This document shows positions 18,705 through 26,834 of a stretch of 63,154 bases of DNA, piece by piece. Source of the stretch: CANRIN01 sp964493515 (GTDB lineage Bacteria > Bacillota > Clostridia > Oscillospirales > JAAYOS01); NCBI GenBank assembly GCA_964493515.1, contig CAZBNJ010000004.1:1-63154 (forward strand), given 5' to 3'. A model generated the notes under the pieces. That model saw only the letters and a program-made list of their open reading frames with translations, had not been told where the DNA came from and made no database searches. Numbering within the stretch: position 1 is the stretch's first letter; the number at the start of each line of letters is the position of its first letter. Position numbers and translations under genes: made by a program.

Positions 18705-19598
18705 ATGGACTATTTCGTATCGAGATACATATCGGCGGTGGAACTGCTTCCGTCAAGGCTTCGTGCCGCGACAATGGCGCTGGACGACGAGCAAAAGGCT
18801 GCGGCGGAGGAGTTTCGGCTGCGTGTCGGTCGGCGGATGAGCGTGCTCCTGCCCGACGGAGAACTGCCACTTGACAGCGCGCCGATAACGCCGGAGGACG
18901 TGTCCGAGACCGCCGCTCGCGCGGCACGCGGCTCGCTTCACAGCGTATCGGACGAGCTTGCGGCGGGCTTTGTCACGGCGCAGAACGGACATCGACTGGG
19001 TCTATGCGGGCGCGCGGTGATGGAAAGCGGCAGTTGTAGGACGATGCGCGACTTTTCGTCGGCAAACCTGCGCATCGCAAAGGCGGTGCGCGGCGCCGCA
19101 GACGGCGTGTTTTCGCGGATAGTCGGCGAGCGGGTATTTTCAGCTCTGATACTTTCGCCGCCCGGCGCGGGCAAGACGACGCTGCTGCGCGATCTGGTGC
19201 GTCAGGCGGGCAACGCGGGGATACGCGTGTCGGTAGCGGACGAGCGCGGTGAGCTGTCGGCCTGCGGCGCGGGAAAGCCGGGGTTCGACGTCGGCGAATG
19301 TGTGGACCTGATGGTCGGCGCGCCCAAGGCGATGGCGGCGCTCGGACTTCTGCGCTCGATGAATCCGCAGGTGGTCGCGTTGGACGAGATAACCGACCCC
19401 GCCGACTTCGACGCGATAGCGCGGATAGTCGGCTGCGGCGCGGCGGTATTTGCCACGATACACGCGAACGGAATGGACGAGCTTCGCAGCCGCGCGGGTC
19501 TCACGTCGATACTGCCCGCGTTCGAGAAGTTCGTCGTTATCGAGCGCAGCGGCGGGCGGAGGACGACGACTGTGCTCGATCCACCGAGCGAGTCATGA
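18705..19598 (+). CDS. spoIIIAA: Stage III sporulation protein AA
   Basis: This is the ATPase of the SpoIIIA-SpoIIQ channel that links mother cell and forespore; it resembles secretion ATPases. Walker A is SPPGAGKTTLL near residue 150, and later MNPQVVALDEITDPAD carries the Walker B acid. The 297-residue length is normal. It starts at ATG 18705 after GGGAGG and opens an eight-gene operon. In Bacillus the operon is read by sigma-E; the sequence just upstream (about 18650-18690) has no sigma-A boxes. Confidence 0.95.
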   Translation: MDYFVSRYISAVELLPSRLRAATMALDDEQKAAAEEFRLRVGRRMSVLLPDGELPLDSAPITPEDVSETAARAARGSLHSVSDELAAGFVTAQNGHRLGLCGRAVMESGSCRTMRDFSSANLRIAKAVRGAADGVFSRIVGERVFSALILSPPGAGKTTLLRDLVRQAGNAGIRVSVADERGELSACGAGKPGFDVGECVDLMVGAPKAMAALGLLRSMNPQVVALDEITDPADFDAIARIVGCGAAVFATIHANGMDELRSRAGLTSILPAFEKFVVIERSGGRRTTTVLDPPSES

Positions 19599-20089
19599 TA
19601 CGCGCGATAGGCGCGGCGCTCGCTATGCTCGGGTCGACAGGGATCGGTCTGCGCGCATATCTGGCGCTGTCCGCGCGAGTGCGAGAGCTTGCGGGGTACT
19701 CGTCGATGCTTGAGATACTGCGCTGCGAGATCGAGCTGCGGCTCACGCCTATCGACCGCGCGCTCGAGACCGCGAGAAGCACCGGTTCGGCGCGGACGTT
19801 CGTGGAGCGCGTGCTGGACGGTGTTAGGCGGCGGGGATGCGCCGAGGTATCGGAGGTGTGGTCGGACGCCGCGTCTGTCGAGTCGCGCGAGATACGGGCG
19901 GTGCTCGCGGAACTGTCGCCGGTACTTGGACGCTACGGCGCGGCGGAGCAGGGCAGCGCACTTGCCGACGCGCGGCGAAGGATGGACGCGCTGCGAGAAC
20001 AGGCGGAAAGCGACCTGCGCCGCAGCGGCAAGCTGTATATGATATTTGGGATTTGCGGCGGTATCGCCGTGACTGTGCTGTTTATATGA
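19595..20089 (+). CDS. spoIIIAB: Stage III sporulation protein AB
   Basis: This is the membrane component of the feeding channel that resembles type II secretion GspF halves. It is 164 residues with an N-terminal hydrophobic segment (IGAALAMLGSTGIGLRAYL), a helical middle (SMLEILRCEIELRLTPIDRAL is typical) and a C-terminal membrane helix. The start ATG 19595 overlaps the spoIIIAA stop by 4 bases; the frame's upstream extension is not a gene. Confidence 0.92.
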   Translation: MIRAIGAALAMLGSTGIGLRAYLALSARVRELAGYSSMLEILRCEIELRLTPIDRALETARSTGSARTFVERVLDGVRRRGCAEVSEVWSDAASVESREIRAVLAELSPVLGRYGAAEQGSALADARRRMDALREQAESDLRRSGKLYMIFGICGGIAVTVLFI

Positions 20090-20105
20090 GGAAAGGATAT
20101 CAAAA

Positions 20106-20300
20106 ATGCAGGTTGATCTGATATTCAAGATAGCGGCGATAGGCATACTGGTGGCAGTGCTCAACCAGCTGCTGGTCCGCTCGGGACGTGAAGAACAGGC
20201 GATGATGACCACCTTAGCGGGGCTTGTGGTCGTGCTTATGATGCTGCTTGAGCAGATATCAAACCTGTTCGATACGGTCAAATCGCTCTTCGGGCTTTGA
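20106..20300 (+). CDS. spoIIIAC: Stage III sporulation protein AC
   Basis: This small two-helix membrane protein (64 residues) belongs to the SpoIIIA channel. The family pattern is clear: IFKIAAIGILVAVLNQLLVRSGREEQA and then VVLMMLLEQISNLFDTVKSLF in shorter pieces. It starts 16 bases after spoIIIAB and ends 6 bases before spoIIIAD. Confidence 0.93.
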   Translation: MQVDLIFKIAAIGILVAVLNQLLVRSGREEQAMMTTLAGLVVVLMMLLEQISNLFDTVKSLFGL

Positions 20301-20306
20301 CGATGT

Positions 20307-20696
20307 ATGGACACTGTTGTAAAGGTCGCGGCGGCGGGACTGCTTGCGGCGGTCTCCGCGCTCGTGCTGAAAAAGGACAACCCGGCGGGCGCGTTTATGA
20401 TAGCGCTTGCCGCAGGTGTGGTGATAGTCGGCGCGGCGATGGGGTTCATCTCCCCGATAGCGGACTTTCTGCGAACTCTCGCCGACGCGGCAGGCGTCGC
20501 GCCCGAACACTTTTCGGTGCTGTACAAGACGCTTGCGATAAGCATTATAAGCTATGTCGCGGCGGAGAGCTGCAAGGACGCGGGAGAAAAGGCGGTGGGC
20601 GGATACATCGAGCTTGCGGGAGGCGCCGCGGCGTTGTACGTCTCGCTGCCGCTTTTGTCGGCTGTATTCTCGCTTATGCGTTCGTTTTTGCGATAG
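20307..20696 (+). CDS. spoIIIAD: Stage III sporulation protein AD
   Basis: This is a 129-residue protein with four hydrophobic helices, paralogous to SpoIIIAC in its C-terminal half (FSVLYKTLAISIISYVAAES, then CKDAGEKAVGGYIELAGG). It starts at ATG 20307. Its final 60 bases overlap the region that encodes the signal peptide of SpoIIIAE in another frame. Confidence 0.92.
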   Translation: MDTVVKVAAAGLLAAVSALVLKKDNPAGAFMIALAAGVVIVGAAMGFISPIADFLRTLADAAGVAPEHFSVLYKTLAISIISYVAAESCKDAGEKAVGGYIELAGGAAALYVSLPLLSAVFSLMRSFLR

Positions 20697-21739
20697 ACGC
20701 GGCGGCGCTGGACGAGCGGACGATATATAGCGAGCAGTACGAGGCTTCCGGCGCGGCGAGCATAGAGATACCAGCCGAGGCGTATGAACTGTTCGGCGGC
20801 GCGGACATAAACTCGCTCACCTTGGACGATGGGCTGAGGCTGCTTTGGGAGGGTGCGGGACGCGGCATCGGCGGATATTTCAGGCAGGCGGCTCTGCCCG
20901 CGGTGTCCGCGCTGATGGTAGTGCTGCTGTGCGGCGCGGCGGAGACGATGTTTCCCGAGCGTGAACGGACGATGCGGGTGCTGCCGCTCGTCGGAACGCT
21001 CGCTATCGCGGCGGCGGTCTGCGGCGACCTGTTTGCGCTCGTCGGCTCGGGACGCAGTGCGGTGGAGACGCTCAGTACCTTCTCAAAGTCGCTCCTTGCA
21101 ACGCTTGCGGCGACAGGAGCGGCGGTCGGAGCACCCGGCGGCGCGTCGGCTCGATACCTCGCCGCGATACTCTTTTCGGACGCGCTGATAACCGTTATCG
21201 ACCGCGTGCTCATCCCCGCGCTGACGGCGTATGTGCTTGTGTGCATAGCTGACGCTGCGATAGGCGGGGACACGCTCGGCGGGCTTGCGAAGTTTCTGAA
21301 GACTGCGGTCGTGACCGTCCTTACGCTTGTTATAACCGGATTCACGCTCTATCTCACCGTGAGCGGGATTGTGGCTGGCGGAGCGGACGCGCTGACGATA
21401 AAGGCGACAAAGACGGTTATATCAAACACCGTGCCGGTAGTGGGCGGTGCGCTCGCCGACGCGTCCGAGACGGTGATAGCGTCGACAAGGCTGGTAAAAA
21501 ACGCCGCCGGAGTGGTAGGTATACTGGCGCTTGCGGCAATGGCTGTCGGCTCGTTTCTGCGGCTTGGCGTGCGGTATCTGCTGCTGAAGGTTGCGGGTGC
21601 GGTAAGCCCGCTCGCGGGTGGGGGACGGATGGGAAAGCTAATTGAAAACCTCGCGGGCGCGTTTGGGATACTTCTCGGAATGATCGCCGCGTCAGCGCTG
21701 ATGGCGCTAATAGCGGTGGTCGCAATGATATCGCTGTGA
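20633..21739 (+). CDS. spoIIIAE: Stage III sporulation protein AE (start codon unclear)
   Basis: This is the large polytopic subunit of the SpoIIIA channel, with eight or so hydrophobic segments and the typical GGADALTIKATKTVISNTVP region. A signal peptide (RLAAAFVGCILAYAFVFAIDAAA) is readable from about 20639. No ATG, GTG or TTG exists in this frame between 20303 and the signal peptide. GGGAGG at 20618-20623 sits 9 bases before a GTT at 20633, and an ATT lies at 20666. The coordinate is therefore a best guess: a near-cognate start, frameshifting from spoIIIAD or a sequence error are all possible. Starting at 20303 would overlap nearly all of spoIIIAD. Confidence 0.85.
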   Translation, partial: VVRLAAAFVGCILAYAFVFAIDAAALDERTIYSEQYEASGAASIEIPAEAYELFGGADINSLTLDDGLRLLWEGAGRGIGGYFRQAALPAVSALMVVLLCGAAETMFPERERTMRVLPLVGTLAIAAAVCGDLFALVGSGRSAVETLSTFSKSLLATLAATGAAVGAPGGASARYLAAILFSDALITVIDRVLIPALTAYVLVCIADAAIGGDTLGGLAKFLKTAVVTVLTLVITGFTLYLTVSGIVAGGADALTIKATKTVISNTVPVVGGALADASETVIASTRLVKNAAGVVGILALAAMAVGSFLRLGVRYLLLKVAGAVSPLAGGGRMGKLIENLAGAFGILLGMIAASALMALIAVVAMISL

Positions 21740-21753
21740 AAGGAGAGGAGAAT

Positions 21754-22239
21754 GTGGAATTTTTGGGCAGCTGGATAATCGGTATCACCGCCGCCGGGCT
21801 GATATTTTCGGCGGTCCTGGCGCTCGCGCCGGAGGGAAATGCGAAACGGGTCGTGCGGCTTGCGGGCGGGGCTTGCGTGCTGCTCGCGACCTTCCTGCCG
21901 CTGAGCGGTTTGGACGCGGACGACTTCCTGCCGAACGCCTACGCGGCATCCGACGAGTATGCCGACGCGCTTAGCGAGCTTGGACGAACCAACTACGATC
22001 TGCAAAAAAACATCATAGAGCAGCGGATAAGCTCATATATTCAAGCGAAAGCGGACGCGCTTGGCTTGGACATCACGGCGGCCATAGGCTTTGAGGACCG
22101 CGACGGCTCGCCGTACCCGATAAGCGCGGTCATCGAGTGGTCGGGCGACGGGTCTGCGGTCGACGAGCTTGCGGACTATGTTGAGTCGTCGCTCGGCATT
22201 GACCGCGCGTCGCAGACGGTAAAGGAGCGGCAGCCATGA
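21754..22239 (+). CDS. spoIIIAF: Stage III sporulation protein AF
   Basis: This 161-residue SpoIIIA protein has two N-terminal membrane helices (IIGITAAGLIFSAVLALA; LAGGACVLLATFLPLSGL) and a C-terminal extracytoplasmic domain with the SpoIIIAF pattern NIIEQRISSYIQAKADALG. The start at GTG 21754 is favoured because GGAGAGGAG lies at 21742-21750; an earlier in-frame GTG at 21736 overlaps the spoIIIAE stop. Confidence 0.88.
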   Translation: MEFLGSWIIGITAAGLIFSAVLALAPEGNAKRVVRLAGGACVLLATFLPLSGLDADDFLPNAYAASDEYADALSELGRTNYDLQKNIIEQRISSYIQAKADALGLDITAAIGFEDRDGSPYPISAVIEWSGDGSAVDELADYVESSLGIDRASQTVKERQP

Positions 22240-22754
22240 ATCTGCAGCTTTTGTCACGGGTGCGCGACGCGGCGAAAAAGTACAAGTATCTGCTTGTCAT
22301 CCTCGCCGCCGGCATACTGCTCATGCTGCTGCCGTTCGGCGGTGGGGAGAGTGCCGACAAGCCGACGGGCGCCGAGCCGAGCTACGACAGCTTTGAGCTT
22401 GCGGGCTTCGAGCGGGAACTTGCCGACGCGCTTTCGCAGATGTCCGGCGTTGGGAAAACGGAGGTGGTGCTGACGCTAAAGAGCACGATGGAGACTGTCT
22501 ACGCGACCGACACGCGCACCGATAGGAAGGATGGGTCACAGTCGGAGCAGAGTGAGACGGTCGTTGCGAGCGCAGGCTCGGGAGTGCAGTCCGCCGTGGT
22601 CACATCCCGCCTATACCCGCAGTTTCAGGGGGCACTTGTGGTGTGCGACGGAGGCGGCAGCGCCTCGGTTCGGCTGGAGGTCACCCGAGCGGTCGCGGCG
22701 CTGACCGGACTTTCAAGCGACCGCATCACCGTTACTCGCAGAGATGCGCAGTAG
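22236..22754 (+). CDS. spoIIIAG: Stage III sporulation protein AG
   Basis: This is the ring-forming channel protein. The 172-residue product has one membrane helix (YLLVILAAGILLMLLPF) and a ring-building-motif domain with ALSQMSGVGKTEVVLTLKS. It overlaps spoIIIAF by 4 bases (ATGA). The insert GTRTDRKDGSQSEQSE-type hydrophilic stretch after residue 90 matches the exposed loop of the family. Confidence 0.92.
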   Translation: MNLQLLSRVRDAAKKYKYLLVILAAGILLMLLPFGGGESADKPTGAEPSYDSFELAGFERELADALSQMSGVGKTEVVLTLKSTMETVYATDTRTDRKDGSQSEQSETVVASAGSGVQSAVVTSRLYPQFQGALVVCDGGGSASVRLEVTRAVAALTGLSSDRITVTRRDAQ

Positions 22755-22788
22755 CACTTTTGAATTGAATTTTGAGGAGGAATATGAC

Positions 22789-23403
22789 TTGAACGCAAAA
22801 ATTTGGAAGAAAAACGCGGTGCTTGCGACGGTGATACTTTTTGTCTGCGTCGCGGTGTACCTCAACTGGTCGTACGGACGCGACACCGCAACGGCGGGCA
22901 GCGTCTCGCCCTCGCCGACGGTAATGTCCACCGCAAAGCCGTCGAACGCGCCGACCGACAAGCTGACGCTGTCAAACGACGGCATAGGCGAGGTGTTGGA
23001 CGCGGCGGCGAGCTCGCAGCCCAGCGCAAGCCCGACGATAAGCGATGAGAACGACTACTTCGCGTCGGCACGGCTCAACCGTCAGCAGGCGCGGGACAGC
23101 TCGCTTGCGATACTTCGCGAGAGCGGTTCGCTCGAGACCGCGTCGCAGGAGATGCGGGACGAGGCGATCGCGGCGGCAAACACCCTTGCGGCAAACGCCA
23201 TGAAGGAGGCGGAGATCGAGGGCCTTGTCATGGCAAAGGGATTTGCCGAGTGCGTGGCGTACATATCGTCGGACGGCGTGGACATAGTCGTCGCGGCGCC
23301 GGACGGCGGACTGGTCGCCGAGCAGGTGTCGCAGATAAAGGACATCGTGGTAAACGAGACGCAGGCGTCGGTCGAGAGCATCAGGATAGTAGGCATGGAA
23401 TAA
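22789..23403 (+). CDS. spoIIIAH: Stage III sporulation protein AH
   Basis: This is the mother-cell partner of SpoIIQ. It has one membrane helix (NAVLATVILFVCVAVYL), a Ser/Pro-rich linker and a C-terminal domain similar to the YscJ/FliF ring proteins (ANAMKEAEIEGLVMAKGF, then VQASVESIRIVGME-like end). TTG 22789 is preferred because GGAGG at about 22776-22780 lies 8 bases before it; an ATG at 22744 overlapping spoIIIAG would add 15 residues. A strong terminator follows, closing the operon. Confidence 0.9.
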   Translation: MNAKIWKKNAVLATVILFVCVAVYLNWSYGRDTATAGSVSPSPTVMSTAKPSNAPTDKLTLSNDGIGEVLDAAASSQPSASPTISDENDYFASARLNRQQARDSSLAILRESGSLETASQEMRDEAIAAANTLAANAMKEAEIEGLVMAKGFAECVAYISSDGVDIVVAAPDGGLVAEQVSQIKDIVVNETQASVESIRIVGME

Positions 23404-23407
23404 ATCG

Positions 23408-23436
23408 TCGGGAGGCTTGGCGCCTCCCGATTTTTT
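23408..23436 (+). terminator. Intrinsic terminator of the spoIIIA operon
   Basis: TCGGGAGGC and GCCTCCCGA pair around a five-base loop, followed by six T's. Confidence 0.92.
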
Positions 23437-23437
23437 C

Positions 23438-23466
23438 TTGTCTTTTCGGGCGGCGTGTGGTATACT
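23438..23466 (+). promoter_or_regulatory. Sigma-A-type promoter for the asp23-nusB genes
   Basis: TTGTCT at 23438-23443 and TATACT at 23461-23466 are 17 bases apart. GTATAC occurs twice, at and just after the -10 box. Confidence 0.65.
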
Positions 23467-23519
23467 TGGTATACAAAATGCGTAACCATGCTCAAAAGTA
23501 TTTTCGGAGGTGCTTTCAT

Positions 23520-23900
23520 ATGCCCGAAAACAGGGATTATATCACGTCGGCGGACGAAAACGGCAGCATAAGTATCTCGGAGGACGTTGTCTCGACCATC
23601 GTCGCGCTTGCCGTTACGGAGTCAAACAACGGGGTGCGTCTTGCCGGAGTGACCGCCGCGAACGGCGAAATGCCCGACCGCAAGAATCTCGCGAAGGCGA
23701 TGCGCATAACCTCATCGGACAGCGGCAAGGTCGCTGTTGAGCTGTCGGTCTGCGTGCGCTATGGGGAGAAGATACCGGCGATTGCCGCGTCGCTTCAGGA
23801 AACGGTGGAGCAGGCGGTCGAGTCGCAGGCGGGGCTTTCGGTCGGTTCGGTCAACATTCATGTCGTGGCGCTCGATTTTTCGGCGCAGGAGGCGCAATGA
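23520..23900 (+). CDS. Asp23/Gls24 family envelope stress protein
   Basis: This Asp23/Gls24 (DUF322) protein, as in Bacillus YqhY, lies upstream of nusB. Residues 14-35 (GSISISEDVVSTIVALAVTES) and the C-terminal QETVEQAVESQAGLSVGSVN are the family pattern. The role is uncertain; in Bacillus YqhY affects fatty acid synthesis. The start ATG 23520 has CGGAGGTG 8 bases upstream, so the frame's extension to 23250 is excluded. It overlaps nusB by 4 bases. Confidence 0.9.
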   Translation: MPENRDYITSADENGSISISEDVVSTIVALAVTESNNGVRLAGVTAANGEMPDRKNLAKAMRITSSDSGKVAVELSVCVRYGEKIPAIAASLQETVEQAVESQAGLSVGSVNIHVVALDFSAQEAQ

Positions 23901-24367
23901 CAAGAAGCGAGGCGCGCGAGACTGCGCTGCAAATAGTCTTTGAGATGGGGTTCGGCTCGCCGTTTGCGGCTGCGAACTGGCGACTCAGCGACGAGGGATT
24001 TGAGAGCCTTGCGGAGCAGGGCGAGGTGTTCAAGCTGCCCGCCGATAAGGAGAGCTGCGAGTTCATCCACAAGCTGGTGGAAAACGTGGCGAACAACGCG
24101 GACGAGATAGACGGATACATCGCGAAATACTCCAAGGGCTGGCAGATAAACCGTCTGAGCCGCGTATGTCTTGCGGTGCTCCGGCTGTGCATCTGCGAGC
24201 TTAGATACATGGACGACGCGCCCGCAGCCGTCGCGATAAACGAGGCGGTCGAGCTGTCACGCAAGTACGACGAGGACGACGCACCGGCGTTTGTCAACGG
24301 CGTACTCGGCGCGTACTATCGAGGCGAGCACGGCGGGGAAGAATCGCCGAAGACAGAGGAAAAATGA
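23897..24367 (+). CDS. nusB: Transcription antitermination factor NusB
   Basis: With NusE it binds boxA RNA to prevent premature termination in rRNA operons. The start MTRSEARETALQIVFEM and the C-terminal pattern PAAVAINEAVELSRKY-FVNGVLGAY are diagnostic. The length, 156 residues, is slightly long because of a charged tail. It overlaps both neighbours by 4 bases. Confidence 0.95.
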   Translation: MTRSEARETALQIVFEMGFGSPFAAANWRLSDEGFESLAEQGEVFKLPADKESCEFIHKLVENVANNADEIDGYIAKYSKGWQINRLSRVCLAVLRLCICELRYMDDAPAAVAINEAVELSRKYDEDDAPAFVNGVLGAYYRGEHGGEESPKTEEK

Positions 24368-25302
24368 GTCTCTTCGTTGGGTTCGATACATCAAACTACA
24401 CCACATCCGTCGCCGCATTCGACGGCGAGCGGGTCTACTCACACAAGCGATTGCTCGACGTAAAGCCGGGTGAGCTTGGGCTTCGTCAGAGCGACGCAGT
24501 GTTTTCGCACACGCAGAGGCTTCCGGCGTTGGCGGGCGACCTGTTCTCCGAGGTGTGCGGCGAGATAGCCGCCGTCGCGGCATCGACGCGTCCACGCGCG
24601 GTGGAAGGCTCGTATATGCCCTGCTTTTTCGTCGGAGAGGGACAGGGAAGGGTGCTCGCCGCCGCGAACGGAGCACCGTTCTTTGCCGTATCGCATCAGC
24701 AGGGACATGTCGCGGCTGCCGCGTGGTCGAGCGGACATATGGACATCCTCGACCGCGAGTTTCTCGCCTATCACGCGAGCGGCGGCACGACCGAACTGCT
24801 CTATGTGCGTCCCGGGGATGACGGACTGCCGCAGTGCGAACGTATCGGCGGTACGACCGACCTCGCGGCGGGTCAGATAGTTGACCGATGCGGGGTGAAG
24901 CTGGGGCTGGGATTTCCGTGCGGCGCGGAGCTTGAAAAGCTTGCGCTCGCGTACGAACCGCAGAAGCCGTTCCTTCCGAAGGCTGACGGCTGCGAATTCT
25001 CGCTGAGCGGTCTTGAGAACAAGTTTTCCGCGCTTATCGGGGCCAAACCGCCCGAAACGGTGGCGCGATTCGTGCTGGACAGCATATCGGCGGTGCTCGA
25101 GCGCTGCGTCGACCGTGCGATTGAAAGGTACGGAAAACTCGAACTGCTCTGCGCGGGCGGAGTTATGTCGAACACGATAATCAAGGAGCGGTTTGAACGG
25201 AAATTCGGCGCATACTTTGCCGAACCGAGGTTTTCAAGCGACAACGCGGCGGGGGTAGCGCTGCTCGCGGCAAGACTTTTTGAGAGGGAGGGAGAGCATT
25301 GA
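24364..25302 (+). CDS. TsaD/Kae1 paralogue (divergent ASKHA protein)
   Basis: This second member of the TsaD family is not the housekeeping copy at 7955-8983. The fold signature is present (FVGFDTSNYTTSVAAFD, ASGGTTELLYV, LLCAGGVMSNTII), but the metal site reads HQQGH rather than HHxxGH and the protein is shorter at 312 residues. Related paralogues occur between nusB and xseA in other Clostridia. The substrate is unknown; a full threonylcarbamoyl transferase role is unlikely because the orthodox gene is intact. It overlaps both nusB and xseA. Confidence 0.85.
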   Translation: MSLFVGFDTSNYTTSVAAFDGERVYSHKRLLDVKPGELGLRQSDAVFSHTQRLPALAGDLFSEVCGEIAAVAASTRPRAVEGSYMPCFFVGEGQGRVLAAANGAPFFAVSHQQGHVAAAAWSSGHMDILDREFLAYHASGGTTELLYVRPGDDGLPQCERIGGTTDLAAGQIVDRCGVKLGLGFPCGAELEKLALAYEPQKPFLPKADGCEFSLSGLENKFSALIGAKPPETVARFVLDSISAVLERCVDRAIERYGKLELLCAGGVMSNTIIKERFERKFGAYFAEPRFSSDNAAGVALLAARLFEREGEH

Positions 25303-26573
25303 GCGAACGCATCTACACGGTGTCCGAGATAAACGCGCACATAAAGATGCTCATTGAGAGCGACCGCGCGCTCGGGGATATATACGTCTCCGGCGAGTTG
25401 TCCAACTACAAGATGTACCCCTCCGGTCATCACTATTTCACGCTCAAAGACGGCGAGGGCACGCTCCGCTGCGTCATGTTCTCCCGTGAGGCGTCCAAGC
25501 TGAAATTCCGCCCCGAAAGCGGAATGAAGGTGATAATTCGCGGACGTGTGGCGGTCTATCCGCGAGACGGCGCTTATCAGCTTTACGCAAACGAGATGAC
25601 GCCGGACGGCGTTGGCGCGCTGTTCATCGCGTATGAGCAGCTCAAGAAGAAACTCGAGGCAAAGGGATATTTCGACACTTCCCGAAAGCGCCCTCTTCCG
25701 AGATACCCGCAGAAGATATGCCTTGTGACGTCGCCCGCGGGCGCGGCGGTGCGCGATATGCTTCGCATACTCGGCAAGCGCTGGCCGTCCGCCGAGGTTG
25801 TGATCGTCCCTGTGCGCGTGCAGGGAGAGGAAGCCCCGGGCGAGATAGCGGAGGCGCTCGACTATGTGAACGCGCACATCCCCTGCGACCTGATAATCAC
25901 CGGACGCGGCGGCGGCTCGATAGAGGATCTGTGGGCGTTCAATGACGAGCGTGTCGCCGACGCGATATTCCGCTCGAAGCTGCCGGTGGTGAGTGCCGTC
26001 GGACACGAGCCGGACTTCACGATAAGCGATTTTGTTGCCGATCTGCGCGCAGCGACTCCGTCGAACGCCGCAGAGCTGACCACGCCCGACCGTGCCGAGC
26101 TGTCCACACAGCTTGCGGGTCTGATGATACGCCTTCGCACGCTCGCCGAGCGCCACATAAAGCTCGGCCGCACACGGCTGGACGCGCTTCGGCAAAAGCC
26201 GGTGTTTGCCGGACCGGAGGGCACCCTGCGCGAGCGTCGTCAGCGGCTGCTCATGGCGGAAGCCGCGATCGCGTCGGGGGCACAGTCCTACGTTGCGTCA
26301 AGGCGCGCGGAGATATCGCGGCTGGCGGCGAAGCTGGACGCCCTAAGCCCGCTTGCGGTGCTGACGCGCGGATATTCGATAGCCTCCAAACAGGACGGCG
26401 CGGCAATCCGCAGCGTAAAGGCGGTGGCACCGGGCGAGCGGGTAAGGCTTAGATTTTCCGACGGCTCGACCGACGCGCTGATAGTAGACGGTGACACCGA
26501 ACCGCCGAAGAAACCGAGAGCAACAAAACAAAAGTCGTCAGAAGATTCCCCGGAACAGCTTGAAATACTATAA
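25299..26573 (+). CDS. xseA: Exodeoxyribonuclease VII large subunit
   Basis: This is the catalytic subunit of the ssDNA exonuclease that trims single strands to oligonucleotides. It has an N-terminal OB-fold (YVSGELSNYKMYPSGHHYFTL), then the nuclease domain with PVRVQGEEAPGEIAEAL, GRGGGSIEDLWAFNDE and VSAVGHEPDFTISD, and a helical tail. 424 residues. It overlaps the TsaD paralogue by 4 bases and is followed by xseB. Confidence 0.96.
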   Translation: MSERIYTVSEINAHIKMLIESDRALGDIYVSGELSNYKMYPSGHHYFTLKDGEGTLRCVMFSREASKLKFRPESGMKVIIRGRVAVYPRDGAYQLYANEMTPDGVGALFIAYEQLKKKLEAKGYFDTSRKRPLPRYPQKICLVTSPAGAAVRDMLRILGKRWPSAEVVIVPVRVQGEEAPGEIAEALDYVNAHIPCDLIITGRGGGSIEDLWAFNDERVADAIFRSKLPVVSAVGHEPDFTISDFVADLRAATPSNAAELTTPDRAELSTQLAGLMIRLRTLAERHIKLGRTRLDALRQKPVFAGPEGTLRERRQRLLMAEAAIASGAQSYVASRRAEISRLAAKLDALSPLAVLTRGYSIASKQDGAAIRSVKAVAPGERVRLRFSDGSTDALIVDGDTEPPKKPRATKQKSSEDSPEQLEIL

Positions 26574-26585
26574 AGAGGTGACATT

Positions 26586-26834
26586 ATGGCAGAGAAAATC
26601 GAAATGACTTTTGAACAGTCGATAAAGCGGCTGGAGCAGATAGCACAGCTTCTTGAAAACGGAGAGACGCCGATAGAGGAGTCGCTCGAGCTCTTTGAGG
26701 AGGGTGCGGCGCTGCTTAGAACTTGCAACAAGACGTTGGAGGACGCGGAAAAGAAGGTCAGCCTGCTCGTCGGCAAGACGGAGGACGGAGAGCCGCTGAC
26801 CGAGCCGTTCGCCGAGATGGAGATACCTCAGTGA
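26586..26834 (+). CDS. xseB: Exodeoxyribonuclease VII small subunit
   Basis: This is the 82-residue helical partner that binds the coiled tail of XseA. The family motif SIKRLEQIAQLLENGETPIEESLELFEEG is visible in the first half. The start ATG 26586 follows AGAGGTG, and it overlaps ispA by 4 bases. Confidence 0.94.
   Translation: MAEKIEMTFEQSIKRLEQIAQLLENGETPIEESLELFEEGAALLRTCNKTLEDAEKKVSLLVGKTEDGEPLTEPFAEMEIPQ

Noticed and set aside
19202..20545. 447-codon minus-strand frame opposite spoIIIAA-AD
   Set aside because: Composition-driven shadow; the plus strand encodes recognisable SpoIIIA proteins.
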